A DNA stretch of 64,000 bases from Comamonas badia DSM 17552 (lineage in GTDB: Bacteria > Pseudomonadota > Gammaproteobacteria > Burkholderiales > Burkholderiaceae_C): the NCBI RefSeq assembly GCF_000484635.1, contig NZ_AXVM01000004.1, forward strand, positions 62,001 through 126,000. Direction: 5' to 3'. This document shows, piece after piece, positions 8,662 through 18,130 of this stretch. Made by a program: the position numbers and the translations under genes. Under the pieces are notes generated by a model that did no database searches, had not been told where the DNA came from, and saw only the letters and a program-made list of their open reading frames with translations. Numbering within the stretch: the stretch's first letter is position 1; each line of letters starts with the position of its first letter.

Positions 8662-8687
8662 GGCGCGCATCATAGTAGCTGCGCGCC
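8662..8687. terminator. Hairpin between the DUF1631 gene and tRNA-Arg
   Basis: A perfect 8-bp stem, GGCGCGCA/TGCGCGCC, with a 10-base loop lies six bases after the DUF1631 stop codon and five before the tRNA 5' end. There is no T-run; it could separate the mRNA from the tRNA transcript. Confidence 0.45.
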
Positions 8688-8692
8688 GTGGA

Positions 8693-11020
8693 TCAGTGCA
8701 GGAGCCGCTCCGGATTCGCATGGAGCTTGGTCAGCACATTGCGCGTGGCGCGCACCGTGATGCCCTCGACGTCCTCCATCGCCAGAAGCCGCGCCTGCAA
8801 ATAGGCCGCCAGGCGCCGCACCTGGAACAGGTAATTCTGACCATTGGGCGCCACGAATAGATGCAGCTGCTTGCGCTCGCTGTGCCAGACGTATTGCACA
8901 CGAGTCGCTCCTCGGTTGTGGTCCAGGGTATACCAAGTTCCCAGCGGCAATTCATGCGCACGCTTGAGCGCTTCGGTCTGCACCGGCGCTCCCGTATCTG
9001 CGATCACCTCGATGGCCGAGGCATCGATGCCCAGCAGCATCTCGATGTTTTCGGCACTCAGCGGAATGTCACCCATGCTTTCGTCGCTGATGAATTCTTC
9101 GAGGTTCGCCAGACGCTCGGCCATTTCATCAACACGGGCCTGGGAAATCATCGCAGTCTTGGAAACGAAGGCGTCGGCCAGCGTGTCGGTGATCACCTTG
9201 ACCTCTGCGTCCTGCCGCTCTCCATCTACGCCGATCAACACGAGGCCGCGACGCAAGCGCTCCAGAATGGCTGGCAGCGCCTTGATGACCTGCGTCCGCT
9301 CCGTGCGGTTGGGCTTGGCGCCCGACGCCCATACCAGGTCAGCGGCTATGCGCTTGTAGGCAACCGTTTCCTTGTCCTGCTGGCCAAACTTCACGGCCGA
9401 CATCGCGAGCACCTCCGCCCATGTCTTGAACAGGAAGTCACGGATTTCGTCCCGTACCGGCATGTCGCGCAGCATGGTACGCAGTTCGATCGTGAATTGA
9501 ACGGTCAGCGTCTCCTTCTGCTCCATCTGCTGGGCCACGCCCACGATTTCGGACGCGGTTTTCTGCGTCTTTGCCAGCGACCCGGCCAGGAATTTTTCGA
9601 ATTCGTCAAAAACGATCTGAAAGACCTTGCTGCCGGTCTCGGGATACTGTTCCACCACCTGCACGACGCGGCGAATTTCCTTTTCCAGCGCGCTGTCGCT
9701 GATGGCGTTGGCATCGAACCCCAGCACGCAGGAACCCATCCGGTCGATCAGCCTGCGTGCAGGATGGTCTGCATTATTGAAAAACTCCGGCTCTCCCAAC
9801 GCCACCCTGAGCACCGGCACCTGCAGCCGCGCAAACCAGACCCGCACCGACGGGGGAATACGGTCCTCGTCCAGGATGCTCTGGAACATCAGCGCAACGA
9901 TCTCGATGATCGCCTTCTCGCTCGCCGACTCCGCTTTTCCCTTGAGCTCCACGGCGCGCTGGCGCACCTCGGTGACAGCATGCGCGATGGCCTGCGGCGC
10001 GTAGCCGACAACCATGGGCGGCATGCCGCTGCCGTAAAACGCATTGGCCTGCACCTGCAGCGACGACAGCGCCTGCGTCAAGGCCATCGTCGCCGGGGGT
10101 GCTTGCATCGGACTGAACCCGGTGGAACTCTGTACCAGCAGATGCTGCAACTGGAACATCACCTCCTGCGCGCGCTGGCGCGCCTCTTCCAGCGGGCCCA
10201 CGCCATACGGCACGCCTCCGGCCGCTGCCATGCCCGCTGGGGCTGCCATGCCGTAAGGTGCGGAAGCAAGCCCGCCAGGGACGGGCAAATTCCCAGCTCC
10301 GGAAGCCGGCCCAGCCGCTGCGGGAGCCAGGCCCGCTGGCGAACGGGTGGCCGCCCCCGCCATGCGGACAGCATGGGTACGCAAAGCAGCCGCATCGGGC
10401 ACGCCCTGCTCGTCATACAGGTGGGCAACACTCTCATATGCGGGGACCACCACCTGCACGACCGCATCCTGCAAGGAATCGAACATCAGTTCCAATTCGT
10501 CACGCGACAAGCCGGATGCCAGCCACTGGTCCACCACGGCCAGGCACGCAATCTCCGGGCGCAGCACATCGGTGCCCGCAAGCTCGCTGCCCTGCAAATG
10601 CTTGGTCCTCTGGCGTATGGCCTCCAGCAAATTTTCCGCGTTGGCCACCACGGCCCGTGCAAGACGTGCGCCCACGAGGCGGTTTTCAACCACCTCTTCG
10701 CTGACCAGCTCCAGTTCTCCAAGCTCGTCGCCGACCGAATTTTTCAAGAGCTCTGCCTCACCCAGCGGCGCTGCACCCGATTCGCGCCATGCCTGGCCGA
10801 GGGAGCCGAGCCACTGCTGGTGCAACGTACGGAAATGCAACCAGGTATCCCGGCGTTTTTGCATCACCTGGTGTGTCGCGACATCACGAATCTGTGCATC
10901 AAGCGCGATAGACAGCGCCTTGCCCATCGCTGGCAGACCGTCACACAGACTGCTGACGAAACGCTCGCGGGCCTGGCGGGCCAGCCGGGCGGAACGATAA
11001 GGGGTCGGGGTTTCTGCCAT
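8693..11020 (-). CDS. DUF1631 family protein
   Basis: 775-residue soluble protein resembling DUF1631 proteins, which are long, single-copy and common in Beta- and Gammaproteobacteria with no established function. Residues ~205-275 are Ala/Gly/Pro-rich low complexity. The C-terminal ~90 residues (G-T-W-Y-T-L-D-H-N-R) are beta-rich and look PilZ-like, which would suggest cyclic-di-GMP or surface-associated regulation, but I see no clear RxxxR...DxSxxG motif. No signal peptide or membrane segment. It is transcribed alone, upstream of tRNA-Arg. Confidence 0.8.
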   Translation of the reverse strand: MAETPTPYRSARLARQARERFVSSLCDGLPAMGKALSIALDAQIRDVATHQVMQKRRDTWLHFRTLHQQWLGSLGQAWRESGAAPLGEAELLKNSVGDELGELELVSEEVVENRLVGARLARAVVANAENLLEAIRQRTKHLQGSELAGTDVLRPEIACLAVVDQWLASGLSRDELELMFDSLQDAVVQVVVPAYESVAHLYDEQGVPDAAALRTHAVRMAGAATRSPAGLAPAAAGPASGAGNLPVPGGLASAPYGMAAPAGMAAAGGVPYGVGPLEEARQRAQEVMFQLQHLLVQSSTGFSPMQAPPATMALTQALSSLQVQANAFYGSGMPPMVVGYAPQAIAHAVTEVRQRAVELKGKAESASEKAIIEIVALMFQSILDEDRIPPSVRVWFARLQVPVLRVALGEPEFFNNADHPARRLIDRMGSCVLGFDANAISDSALEKEIRRVVQVVEQYPETGSKVFQIVFDEFEKFLAGSLAKTQKTASEIVGVAQQMEQKETLTVQFTIELRTMLRDMPVRDEIRDFLFKTWAEVLAMSAVKFGQQDKETVAYKRIAADLVWASGAKPNRTERTQVIKALPAILERLRRGLVLIGVDGERQDAEVKVITDTLADAFVSKTAMISQARVDEMAERLANLEEFISDESMGDIPLSAENIEMLLGIDASAIEVIADTGAPVQTEALKRAHELPLGTWYTLDHNRGATRVQYVWHSERKQLHLFVAPNGQNYLFQVRRLAAYLQARLLAMEDVEGITVRATRNVLTKLHANPERLLH

Positions 11021-11078
11021 CGGATCACTATGTTAGCGTGTGCACGTCTGCTGGCGACTGCGCAATGGCAAAAGACCG

Positions 11079-12032
11079 TCAGACCACGGCGCCAGCGTTT
11101 GGATCGTTGGGATCATTGCCCTTGTGTGTATGCACCTTGGCCAGGTCCTCCCGCTTGACGCCCAGCCACATCGCAATGGCCGCGGCGACGAAGACCGATG
11201 AATAAATGCCAAACAGGATGCCGATGGTCAACGCCAGCGCAAAGTAATGCAGGCTTTGTCCACCAAAGAAGAACATCGACAGCACCATGGCTTCGGTCGA
11301 CGCGTGGGTGATGACCGTGCGGCTCATGGTCGAAGTGATGCCGTGATCGATCACCTCATGCGGCGTGAGCTTGCGGAATTTCCGGAAGGCCTCGCGGATC
11401 CGGTCGAAGATCACCACCGATTCGTTGACCGAATAGCCGAGCACCGCCAGCACCCCGGCCAGCACCGATAGCGAGAATTCCCACTGAAAGAACGCGAAAA
11501 AGCCCAGGATGATGACCACGTCGTGCAGGTTGGCGATGATGCCGGCGACGCCGAATTTCCACTCGAAGCGTATCGAGAGGTAAATGACGATGCCCAGCAC
11601 CACCATCCCCAGCGCCATCAGGCCGCCGTGCACCAATTCGTCACCCACCTGCGGGCCGACGAATTCGGTGCGCCGCAGCGTCACGTCCGGGTCGTGCGCG
11701 CGCAGCACCTGCATCACGCTTTCGCTCTGCTGTGCCGAGGTGGCCCCTTTCTGCACGGGCAGGCGGATCATCACGTCGCGCGAGGTGCCGAAGTTCTGGA
11801 TGATCACATCCTGGTAGCCCAGCGAAGAGACCGCGTCGCGCACCTTGCCGATGTCGGCGGTCTGCTCATAGGCCACTTCCATCACCGTGCCGCCGGTGAA
11901 TTCAACCGACAGGTGCAAACCCCGCGTGAGCAGGAAAAACACGGCCAGGGCAAAAGTCACGAAGGAAATCACGTTGAAAACCAACGCGTATTTCATGAAC
12001 GGGATGTCTTTGCGTATCCGGAAGAATTCCAT
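11079..12032 (-). CDS. secF: SecF, protein-export membrane protein
   Basis: 317-residue inner-membrane protein with six hydrophobic segments and SecF landmarks: a first periplasmic domain after V-E-F-T-G-G-T, then G-Y-S-V-N-E-S-V-V-I-F-D-R-I-R-E and the T-S-x-x-T-V-I-T-H-A-S-T region. With SecD it uses the proton gradient to help preproteins leave the Sec channel. It is last in yajC-secD-secF, 20 bases after secD. Confidence 0.97.
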   Translation of the reverse strand: MEFFRIRKDIPFMKYALVFNVISFVTFALAVFFLLTRGLHLSVEFTGGTVMEVAYEQTADIGKVRDAVSSLGYQDVIIQNFGTSRDVMIRLPVQKGATSAQQSESVMQVLRAHDPDVTLRRTEFVGPQVGDELVHGGLMALGMVVLGIVIYLSIRFEWKFGVAGIIANLHDVVIILGFFAFFQWEFSLSVLAGVLAVLGYSVNESVVIFDRIREAFRKFRKLTPHEVIDHGITSTMSRTVITHASTEAMVLSMFFFGGQSLHYFALALTIGILFGIYSSVFVAAAIAMWLGVKREDLAKVHTHKGNDPNDPNAGAVV

Positions 12033-12052
12033 GGTTTATCTCTCCCGTTGCT

Positions 12053-13954
12053 TCAATTGTTGTAGCCGCGGCCGGCCACCGAGCGCAGTTCGGAGCCGTC
12101 TTCAGGCTTCCAGATCTGTCCGATCGCAATGCTCTTGAGCTTCTTCTTGCGGCCGTACCAGAGGTTGACCAAACCGCGCGAGAAGAACACCGCCGAGAAC
12201 ATGCTGGTCAGAATGCCGATGCAGTGCACCACGGCAAAGCCGCGCACCGGGCCGGAGCCGAATGCCAGCAGCGCCAGACCCGCGATCAGCGTGGTGACGT
12301 TGGAATCCAGAATCGTCGCCCAGGCGTTTTCATAGCCGGCGTGGATCGCCGTCTGTGGCGAGACGCCCGCGCGCAGCTCCTCGCGGATGCGTTCGTTGAT
12401 CAGCACGTTGGAATCGATCGCCACGCCCAAGGCGAGCGCCATGGCGGCGATACCGGGCAGCGTCAGCGTGGCCTGCAGCATCGACAGGATGGCGATGAGC
12501 AGCAGCACATTCACCGACAGCGCGATGGTGGAAAACACGCCGAACAGCAGGTAGTACACACACATGAAGATGGCGATCACCGCCATGCCCCAGACCACCG
12601 AATGGATGCCACGCTGGATGTTGTCCGCGCCCAGGCTCGGGCCAATCGTGTATTCCTCGATGATCTCCATGGGCGCGGCGAGCGACCCGGCGCGCAGCAG
12701 CAGCGCGGTGTCCGTCGCCTCGGTGGTCGTCATGCGGCCGGAAATCTGCACCCGTCCGCCGCCGATCTCGGTACGGATGACGGGCGCAGTGACCACCTCG
12801 CCCTTGCCTTTTTCGAACAGCACGATGGCCATGCGCTTGCCGACGTTGTCGCGCGTCACATCCTTGAAGATGCGCGAGCCCTTGGCGTCCAGGGTCAGGT
12901 TCACCGTCGGCTCCTGCGTCTGGCTGTCAAAGCCCGGTTGCGCGTCGGTCAAATTTTCGCCAGTCAAGATGACCTGCTTCTTGACGATGACCGGCTGCTG
13001 GTTGCGATCGAGGTATTTCTCGTCGCCAAACGGCACGGGGGCACTGCCGGTTTCCGCCGCGCGGCCTTCGCTGCTCTCGTCGACCATGCGGATTTCCAGG
13101 GTTGCCGTGCGCCCCAGGATGTCCTTGGCCTTGGCGGTGTCCTGCACGCCGGGCAGCTGCACCACGATGCGGTCCAGCCCCTGCTGCTGGATCACCGGCT
13201 CGGCGACGCCCAGCTCGTTGATGCGGTTGTGCAGCGTGACGATGTTCTGCTTGAGCGCCTGCTCCTGCACCTTGCGCAGCGATTCGGGCTTGATCGTGGC
13301 CGTCAGCAGCTGGCCTTCGCCATCCGGACTGCTCGCGACCTGCAGATCCTGGAACTGGTCACCGATCAGGTTGCGCGCGGCGGTGACCGCTGCCTCGTCG
13401 CGCAGACGAACGCGGATGGTCTGCCCTTCGCGCGTGATGCCGCCGTGGCGAATGTTCTTCTCGCGCAGCGCGGTGCGCAGATCGCCGGCGTAGGATTCGG
13501 CCTTCTTGGTCAGCGCCGCCTGCATGTCCACCTGCAGCATGAAGTGCACGCCGCCGCGCAGGTCCAGGCCCAGGTACATCGGACGGGCGTTGATCGCGGT
13601 CAGCCAGTCGGGCGAGCGCGAGACCAGATTGAGCGCGACGATGTAGGGCGGATCGGAGGGATCGGGGATCAACGCCTTCTCGATCGCGTCCTTGGCCTTG
13701 AGCTGATCATCCGGGGTATCGAAGCGCGCGCGCACCGAAGTGCCTTCCAGCACCACCGAATCGGACGTGAGGCCAGCTCCCTTGATGGTCTGCTGCACTT
13801 TCTCCAGCACCGCGGAATCGACCTTGATCGTCGCCTTGGCGGAAGACACCTGCACGGCGGGTGCCTCGCCGAAAAAATTGGGCAGCGTATACAGCGCCGC
13901 AACGAACAACGCGATCACGATGATCACGTATTTCCAGGCCGGGTAACGATTCAT
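12053..13954 (-). CDS. secD: SecD, protein-export membrane protein
   Basis: 633 residues: an N-terminal membrane helix, a large periplasmic P1 domain starting at G-L-D-L-R-G-G-V-H-F, then five membrane helices with A-L-G-V-A-I-D-S-N-V-L-I-N-E-R-I-R-E-E. Length and order match SecD. The start ATG at 13954 is followed by the usual M-N-R-Y-P-x-W-K-Y. It follows yajC by 59 bases, a gap containing a strong GC hairpin. Confidence 0.97.
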   Translation of the reverse strand: MNRYPAWKYVIIVIALFVAALYTLPNFFGEAPAVQVSSAKATIKVDSAVLEKVQQTIKGAGLTSDSVVLEGTSVRARFDTPDDQLKAKDAIEKALIPDPSDPPYIVALNLVSRSPDWLTAINARPMYLGLDLRGGVHFMLQVDMQAALTKKAESYAGDLRTALREKNIRHGGITREGQTIRVRLRDEAAVTAARNLIGDQFQDLQVASSPDGEGQLLTATIKPESLRKVQEQALKQNIVTLHNRINELGVAEPVIQQQGLDRIVVQLPGVQDTAKAKDILGRTATLEIRMVDESSEGRAAETGSAPVPFGDEKYLDRNQQPVIVKKQVILTGENLTDAQPGFDSQTQEPTVNLTLDAKGSRIFKDVTRDNVGKRMAIVLFEKGKGEVVTAPVIRTEIGGGRVQISGRMTTTEATDTALLLRAGSLAAPMEIIEEYTIGPSLGADNIQRGIHSVVWGMAVIAIFMCVYYLLFGVFSTIALSVNVLLLIAILSMLQATLTLPGIAAMALALGVAIDSNVLINERIREELRAGVSPQTAIHAGYENAWATILDSNVTTLIAGLALLAFGSGPVRGFAVVHCIGILTSMFSAVFFSRGLVNLWYGRKKKLKSIAIGQIWKPEDGSELRSVAGRGYNN

Positions 13955-13990
13955 TTGATGCTCTCACGGCGCGCTCAAGCACGCCACCAC

Positions 13991-14007
13991 GCGCCCCGCC
14001 GGGGCGC
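13991..14007. promoter_or_regulatory. GC-rich hairpin between yajC and secD
   Basis: A perfect 7-bp stem, GCGCCCC/GGGGCGC, with a three-base loop lies between the yajC stop and the secD start. It has no T-run and may lower read-through or stabilise the yajC message to set YajC:SecD ratio. Confidence 0.4.
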
Positions 14008-14013
14008 GCCTGC

Positions 14014-14352
14014 TTACTTGACGGTGCCCTTGGGCAGCACCTGCGAGACGGCGCCGCGCTGGACCTGCACCTCCACGCCATTGGCAATTTCAAGGTACAC
14101 CGTACCTTCCGACAATTTGGTGACCTTGCCCAGCACGCCGCCGGAGGTGGCCACTTCGTCGCCCTTGGCGAGCGCGTCGATCATCGTGCGGTGCTCTTTC
14201 TGGCGCTTCATCTGTGGCCGGATCATGATGAAATACAGCACCACGAACATCAGCACCAGTGGCAGCATGCCACCGAGGGAGGACATCAGATCACCGCCGC
14301 CGCCTGCGGCGGCAGCGGGGGCAGTCTGGGCGTAAGCGGAAGAAATCAGCAC
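14014..14352 (-). CDS. yajC: YajC, Sec translocon accessory subunit
   Basis: 112-residue protein with one membrane helix (LPLVLMFVVLYFIMIRPQMK) followed by the conserved cytoplasmic domain K-R-Q-K-E-H-x-x-M-x-x-x-L-x-K-G-D-E-V-x-T-S-G-G. The GTG at 14352 is preceded by GGAG at eight bases, and the upstream in-frame ATG at 14400 would give an atypical extension. Usually tgt sits upstream; here it does not. Confidence 0.93.
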   Translation of the reverse strand: MLISSAYAQTAPAAAAGGGGDLMSSLGGMLPLVLMFVVLYFIMIRPQMKRQKEHRTMIDALAKGDEVATSGGVLGKVTKLSEGTVYLEIANGVEVQVQRGAVSQVLPKGTVK

Positions 14353-14486
14353 AGGGGAAACTCCAGTATCGGGAAACGGCGTGCACGCCTGCCCGGGCAA
14401 GCCGTGCAGACGCTGGTGAGCCTGTGATTGTATGCGGCGACTCGGACCCGGCTTTGGCGTGCGTCAGGCGCGTGCAGCCCTATTTA

Positions 14487-14560
14487 AAAAAATGGACCAA
14501 ATAGGCTGTTTGCACTTACCCAGTAACCGCTATGCGCTCCTGTTTTTGATTTTTTTGTTC
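14487..14560. repeat. Diverged copy of the palindromic repeat spanning the ior stop codon
   Basis: On the plus strand CCAAATAGGC, GCACTT, CGCTA and a TTTTTGAT end occur in the same order and spacing as the reverse complement of the repeat at 39131-39192. The element provides the last ~12 codons and stop of the ior gene. The match is by eye and the middle is diverged. Confidence 0.45.
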
Positions 14561-17500
14561 TATCCGCCATTGCGCCATCAAGGCATCCCAGCGCGTGCCC
14601 GCGCCCTGCAGGTGGCGCGCCTTGACATGGCCGTAGCCTCGGATGTCCTCGGGAATGCGTGCGATCTGCACTGCCAGATCGCGCCGCTCCAACGTCAGGG
14701 CCGCCAGCAACTCCTCGATGCTGGAGCGGTAGCGCGCGATCAGCGCGCGCTCCATGCGCCGCTCCGCCGTCCGGCCAAACGGATCCAGCCAGGTTCCGCG
14801 CAGCCCCTTCAGCCGCGCGAGCCAGCCAAAGGCACTGCGCACCCAGGGCCCATAGGCACTCTTGGTGAGCTCGCCCTTGGCGTTTTTCTTTGACCAGAGC
14901 GGCGGCGCGAGGTGGTGCACGATGCGGTAGTCGCCCTCGAAGCCCTCGGCGATCTTGCCCACGAAGGCCGCATCGGTGTGCAGGCGCGCCACCTCGTACT
15001 CGTCCTTGTAGGCCATGAGCTTGAACAGGTAGCGCGCCACTGCTTCCGCCAGCGGCGTGCCCTGGCCCAGCGGTTCTTCCACCTGCCGCACCTTTTCGAC
15101 GAAGGCACGGTACTCGGCGGCATAGCCCGCGTCCTGGTAGCCGGTGAGGAAGTCCGCGCGGCGCTGCACCAGTTCGGCCAGCGTGGGCTGGCTGGCGGCG
15201 GCAATCGCCTTGCGCGCGGCAAACAGCGCTTCGACCGCCGCCAGATCGTGCGCGCAGTGACGGCCCCACTCGAAGGCCGCCAGGTTGTTTTCCACCTGCA
15301 CGCCATTGAGCTCCATCGCCCGGCGCAGCGCCACCCGCGTGAGCGGCACCCAGCCCTTCTGCCAGGCGTAGCCCAGCATCAGCGGGTTGGTGTAGATGCT
15401 GTCGCCCAGCAACTGCGCCGCCGCGCGTTCCGCGTCCAGCATGAAGAGCTGCCCGCGACCCACGGCAGCGCCGATCGCCGCTTCGCAGCCCCCCAGCGGA
15501 AATTGCCAATCCGGGTTGTGCACGAACGCAGCCGCGGGCAGGCGATGCACGTTCAGCGCCACATGGGTGCGGCCCGGCTGCATCACCGCCAGCGTGGTTT
15601 TGTTGGCGCTCACGATGGGCTCGCAGCCGATCACCAGATCGGCCTGCGCGGTATCGACGCGCGTGGTGTGGATCGCCTCTGGCCGCTCGGCGATCTGCAC
15701 ATGGCTCCAGGTGGCGCCGCCCTTTTGCGCCAGGCCCGCCGCATCCTGCGTGACCACGCCCTTGCCCTCCAGATGCGCGGCCATGCCCAGCAGCTGGCCT
15801 ATGGTGATGACGCCGGTGCCGCCCACGCCCGCGACGACGATGCCCCAGGCCGCGTCGCACGCGGGCTGCGGCGGCTCGGGCAGTTCGGGCATGGCGGCCA
15901 GATCGCCCTTTTTTTCGCGCTGCGGCTTCTTGCGCTGACCGCCCTCGATGGTGACGAAACTCGGGCAAAAGCCCTTGACGCAGGAAAAATCCTTGTTGCA
16001 GGTGTTCTGGTTGATCTGGCGCTTGCGGCCGAATTCCGTCTCCACCGGCTCGACCGAGAGACAGTTGGATTGCACCGAGCAATCGCCGCAGCCTTCGCAC
16101 ACCAGTTCATTGATGACCACCGTCTTGGCGGGTGTCGCCATCGTGCCGCGCTTTCTGCGGCGGCGCTTTTCGGTGGCGCAGGTCTGGTCGTAGATCAGCG
16201 CGGTGCAGCCCTTGACCTCGCGCAGTTCACGCTGGATGCGGTCGAGCTCGTCGCGGTGAAACACCTCCACGCCGGGCGGCAAGTCGTTGAGCAGCTCGGG
16301 ATGCCCGGCGCGCGCGCTGCTGGCGGCATGGGTGCGGCCGGCGTATTTCTCCGGCTCGTCGGTCACCACCACGGTCTTGACCACGCCCTCGGCGCGCAGG
16401 CTGTGCGCGATCTGCGCCACGGAGTGGCCTTCGGGCCGTTCGCCCACCGGCTGGCCGCCGGTCATCGCCACCGCGTCGTTGTAGAGAATCTTGTAGGTGA
16501 TGTTCACGCCCGCGGTCACGCTCTGGCGGATGGCCAGGAGGCCGCTGTGAAAGTAGGTGCCATCGCCCAGGTTGGCGAAGATGTGGGCGTCCGTGGTGAA
16601 CGGCGCCTGCCCCACCCAGCTAACGCCCTCGCCTCCCATCTGCGTGAAGGTGGAGGTGGAGCGGTCCATCCACACCGTCATGTAGTGGCAGCCTATGCCG
16701 GCCACGGCGCGCGAGCCCTCGGGCACGCGGGTGCTGGTGTTGTGCGGACAGCCGCTGCAGAACCACGGCGTGCGCTCGCCGGTATCCACTTTCTGGCTGG
16801 CGAGCGTCTGCTCGCGCGCGGCGATCTGCGCCAGGCGCTGGTCCATGCGCGCGGCCACTTCGGCGGGCACGCCCAAGGCCTTCAGGCGCTGCGCGATCGC
16901 CTGGGCGATGAGCGCGGGCGACAGGTCTGCCTTGGGCCGCAGCAGCCAGTGCGCACCGGGATTGGGCGAGCCCCATTCGCCGCCCTCCTCGTCGAACTTG
17001 CCCAGCACGCGCGGGCGCACGTCGTCGCGCCAGTTGTAGAGCTCTTCCTTGAGCTGGTATTCGATCATCTGGCGCTTTTCCTCGACCACCAGAATCTCCT
17101 GCAGGCCACGCGCGAAGCCGCGCGTGATCGTGGCCTCCAGCGGCCAGACCACGCCCACCTTGTGCACGCGGATGCCGAGCTGGCGGCAGAGGGCTTCGTC
17201 AATCCCCAGATCGACCAGCGCCTGGCGCATGTCGTTGTAGGCCTTGCCGCTGGCGATCAGGCCGAAGCGGTCCTGCGGGCCTTCGATCACGTTGTGGTTG
17301 AGCCGGTTGGCACGGATGTAGGCCAGTGCGGCATACCACTTGTGATCCATGAGCCGGGCCTCCTGCACCAGGGGCGGATCGGGCCAGCGGATGTGCAGAC
17401 CGCCTTCGGGCATGGCGAAGTCCTCGGGCAGCACGATCTGCACGCGCGCGGGATCGATGCTCACGCTGCCGCTGGATTCGACCACCTCCTGAATGGTCTT

Positions 17501-18130
17501 CATGCCCGCCCACAGCCCGGCAAAACGACTCAGGGCAAAGGCGTGCAGGCCCAGATCGAGGATTTCCTGCACGCTCGCCGGGAAGAACACCGGCGTGCCG
17601 CAGGCCTTGAAGACATGGTCGCTCTGGTGCGCGGCCGTGGAGCTCTTGCTGACATGGTCGTCCCCCGCCAGCGCAATCACGCCGCCGTGGCGCGCGGTGC
17701 CCGCCATGTTGGCGTGCTTGAACACGTCGCCACTGCGGTCCACGCCCGGTCCCTTGCCGTACCAGATGCCGAAGACGCCGTCGTATTTCCTGCTCTGCGG
17801 GTAAATATCGAGCTGCTGCGTGCCCCAGACGGCGGTGGCCGCGAGTTCTTCATTCACACCAGGCTGGAAGACGACGTGGTGCTGCGCCAGGTGTTTCTTC
17901 GCCGACCACAGCGCCTGGTCATAGCCGCCCAGCGGCGAGCCGCGGTAGCCGCTGATGAAGCCTGCCGTGTCGAGTCCGGCCGCCGCATCGCGCTCACGCT
18001 GCAGCATGGGCAGGCGCACCAGGGCTTGGGTGCCGCTCATGAACGCGCGCCCGCGCGCCAGCGTGTATTTGTCGTCCAGGGTGACTGTCTCCAGTGCCTG
18101 GCGCACCGCTTCGGGTAATGGAGCATTCAT
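14516..18130 (-). CDS. Indolepyruvate ferredoxin oxidoreductase, fused alpha/beta subunits
   Basis: 1204 residues. It has an N-terminal pyrimidine-binding region (G-Y-R-G-S-P-L-G-G), a thiamine-diphosphate domain with C-S-G-C-P-H-N-T-S and G-D-G-T-Y, a cysteine-rich Fe-S stretch near residues 675-700 (C-E-G-C-G-D-C, then C-N-K-D-F-S-C), and a gamma-type domain (G-V-G-G-T-G-V). It should oxidatively decarboxylate aryl- or branched 2-oxo acids to acyl-CoA, reducing ferredoxin. The ATG at 18130 has AAGGAG upstream and overlaps the murU-like stop by ATGA. Confidence 0.93.
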   Translation of the reverse strand: MNAPLPEAVRQALETVTLDDKYTLARGRAFMSGTQALVRLPMLQRERDAAAGLDTAGFISGYRGSPLGGYDQALWSAKKHLAQHHVVFQPGVNEELAATAVWGTQQLDIYPQSRKYDGVFGIWYGKGPGVDRSGDVFKHANMAGTARHGGVIALAGDDHVSKSSTAAHQSDHVFKACGTPVFFPASVQEILDLGLHAFALSRFAGLWAGMKTIQEVVESSGSVSIDPARVQIVLPEDFAMPEGGLHIRWPDPPLVQEARLMDHKWYAALAYIRANRLNHNVIEGPQDRFGLIASGKAYNDMRQALVDLGIDEALCRQLGIRVHKVGVVWPLEATITRGFARGLQEILVVEEKRQMIEYQLKEELYNWRDDVRPRVLGKFDEEGGEWGSPNPGAHWLLRPKADLSPALIAQAIAQRLKALGVPAEVAARMDQRLAQIAAREQTLASQKVDTGERTPWFCSGCPHNTSTRVPEGSRAVAGIGCHYMTVWMDRSTSTFTQMGGEGVSWVGQAPFTTDAHIFANLGDGTYFHSGLLAIRQSVTAGVNITYKILYNDAVAMTGGQPVGERPEGHSVAQIAHSLRAEGVVKTVVVTDEPEKYAGRTHAASSARAGHPELLNDLPPGVEVFHRDELDRIQRELREVKGCTALIYDQTCATEKRRRRKRGTMATPAKTVVINELVCEGCGDCSVQSNCLSVEPVETEFGRKRQINQNTCNKDFSCVKGFCPSFVTIEGGQRKKPQREKKGDLAAMPELPEPPQPACDAAWGIVVAGVGGTGVITIGQLLGMAAHLEGKGVVTQDAAGLAQKGGATWSHVQIAERPEAIHTTRVDTAQADLVIGCEPIVSANKTTLAVMQPGRTHVALNVHRLPAAAFVHNPDWQFPLGGCEAAIGAAVGRGQLFMLDAERAAAQLLGDSIYTNPLMLGYAWQKGWVPLTRVALRRAMELNGVQVENNLAAFEWGRHCAHDLAAVEALFAARKAIAAASQPTLAELVQRRADFLTGYQDAGYAAEYRAFVEKVRQVEEPLGQGTPLAEAVARYLFKLMAYKDEYEVARLHTDAAFVGKIAEGFEGDYRIVHHLAPPLWSKKNAKGELTKSAYGPWVRSAFGWLARLKGLRGTWLDPFGRTAERRMERALIARYRSSIEELLAALTLERRDLAVQIARIPEDIRGYGHVKARHLQGAGTRWDALMAQWRIEQKNQKQERIAVTG

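Noticed and set aside
8861-14335. Long plus-strand frames opposite DUF1631, secF and secD
   Set aside because: Compositional shadows of high-GC genes with no recognisable motif or ribosome-binding site.
14912-18118. Plus-strand open frame of over 1000 codons opposite the ior gene
   Set aside because: It is a GC-rich antisense shadow: His/Arg/Gln-rich, no domains, and wholly inside a clearly real gene.
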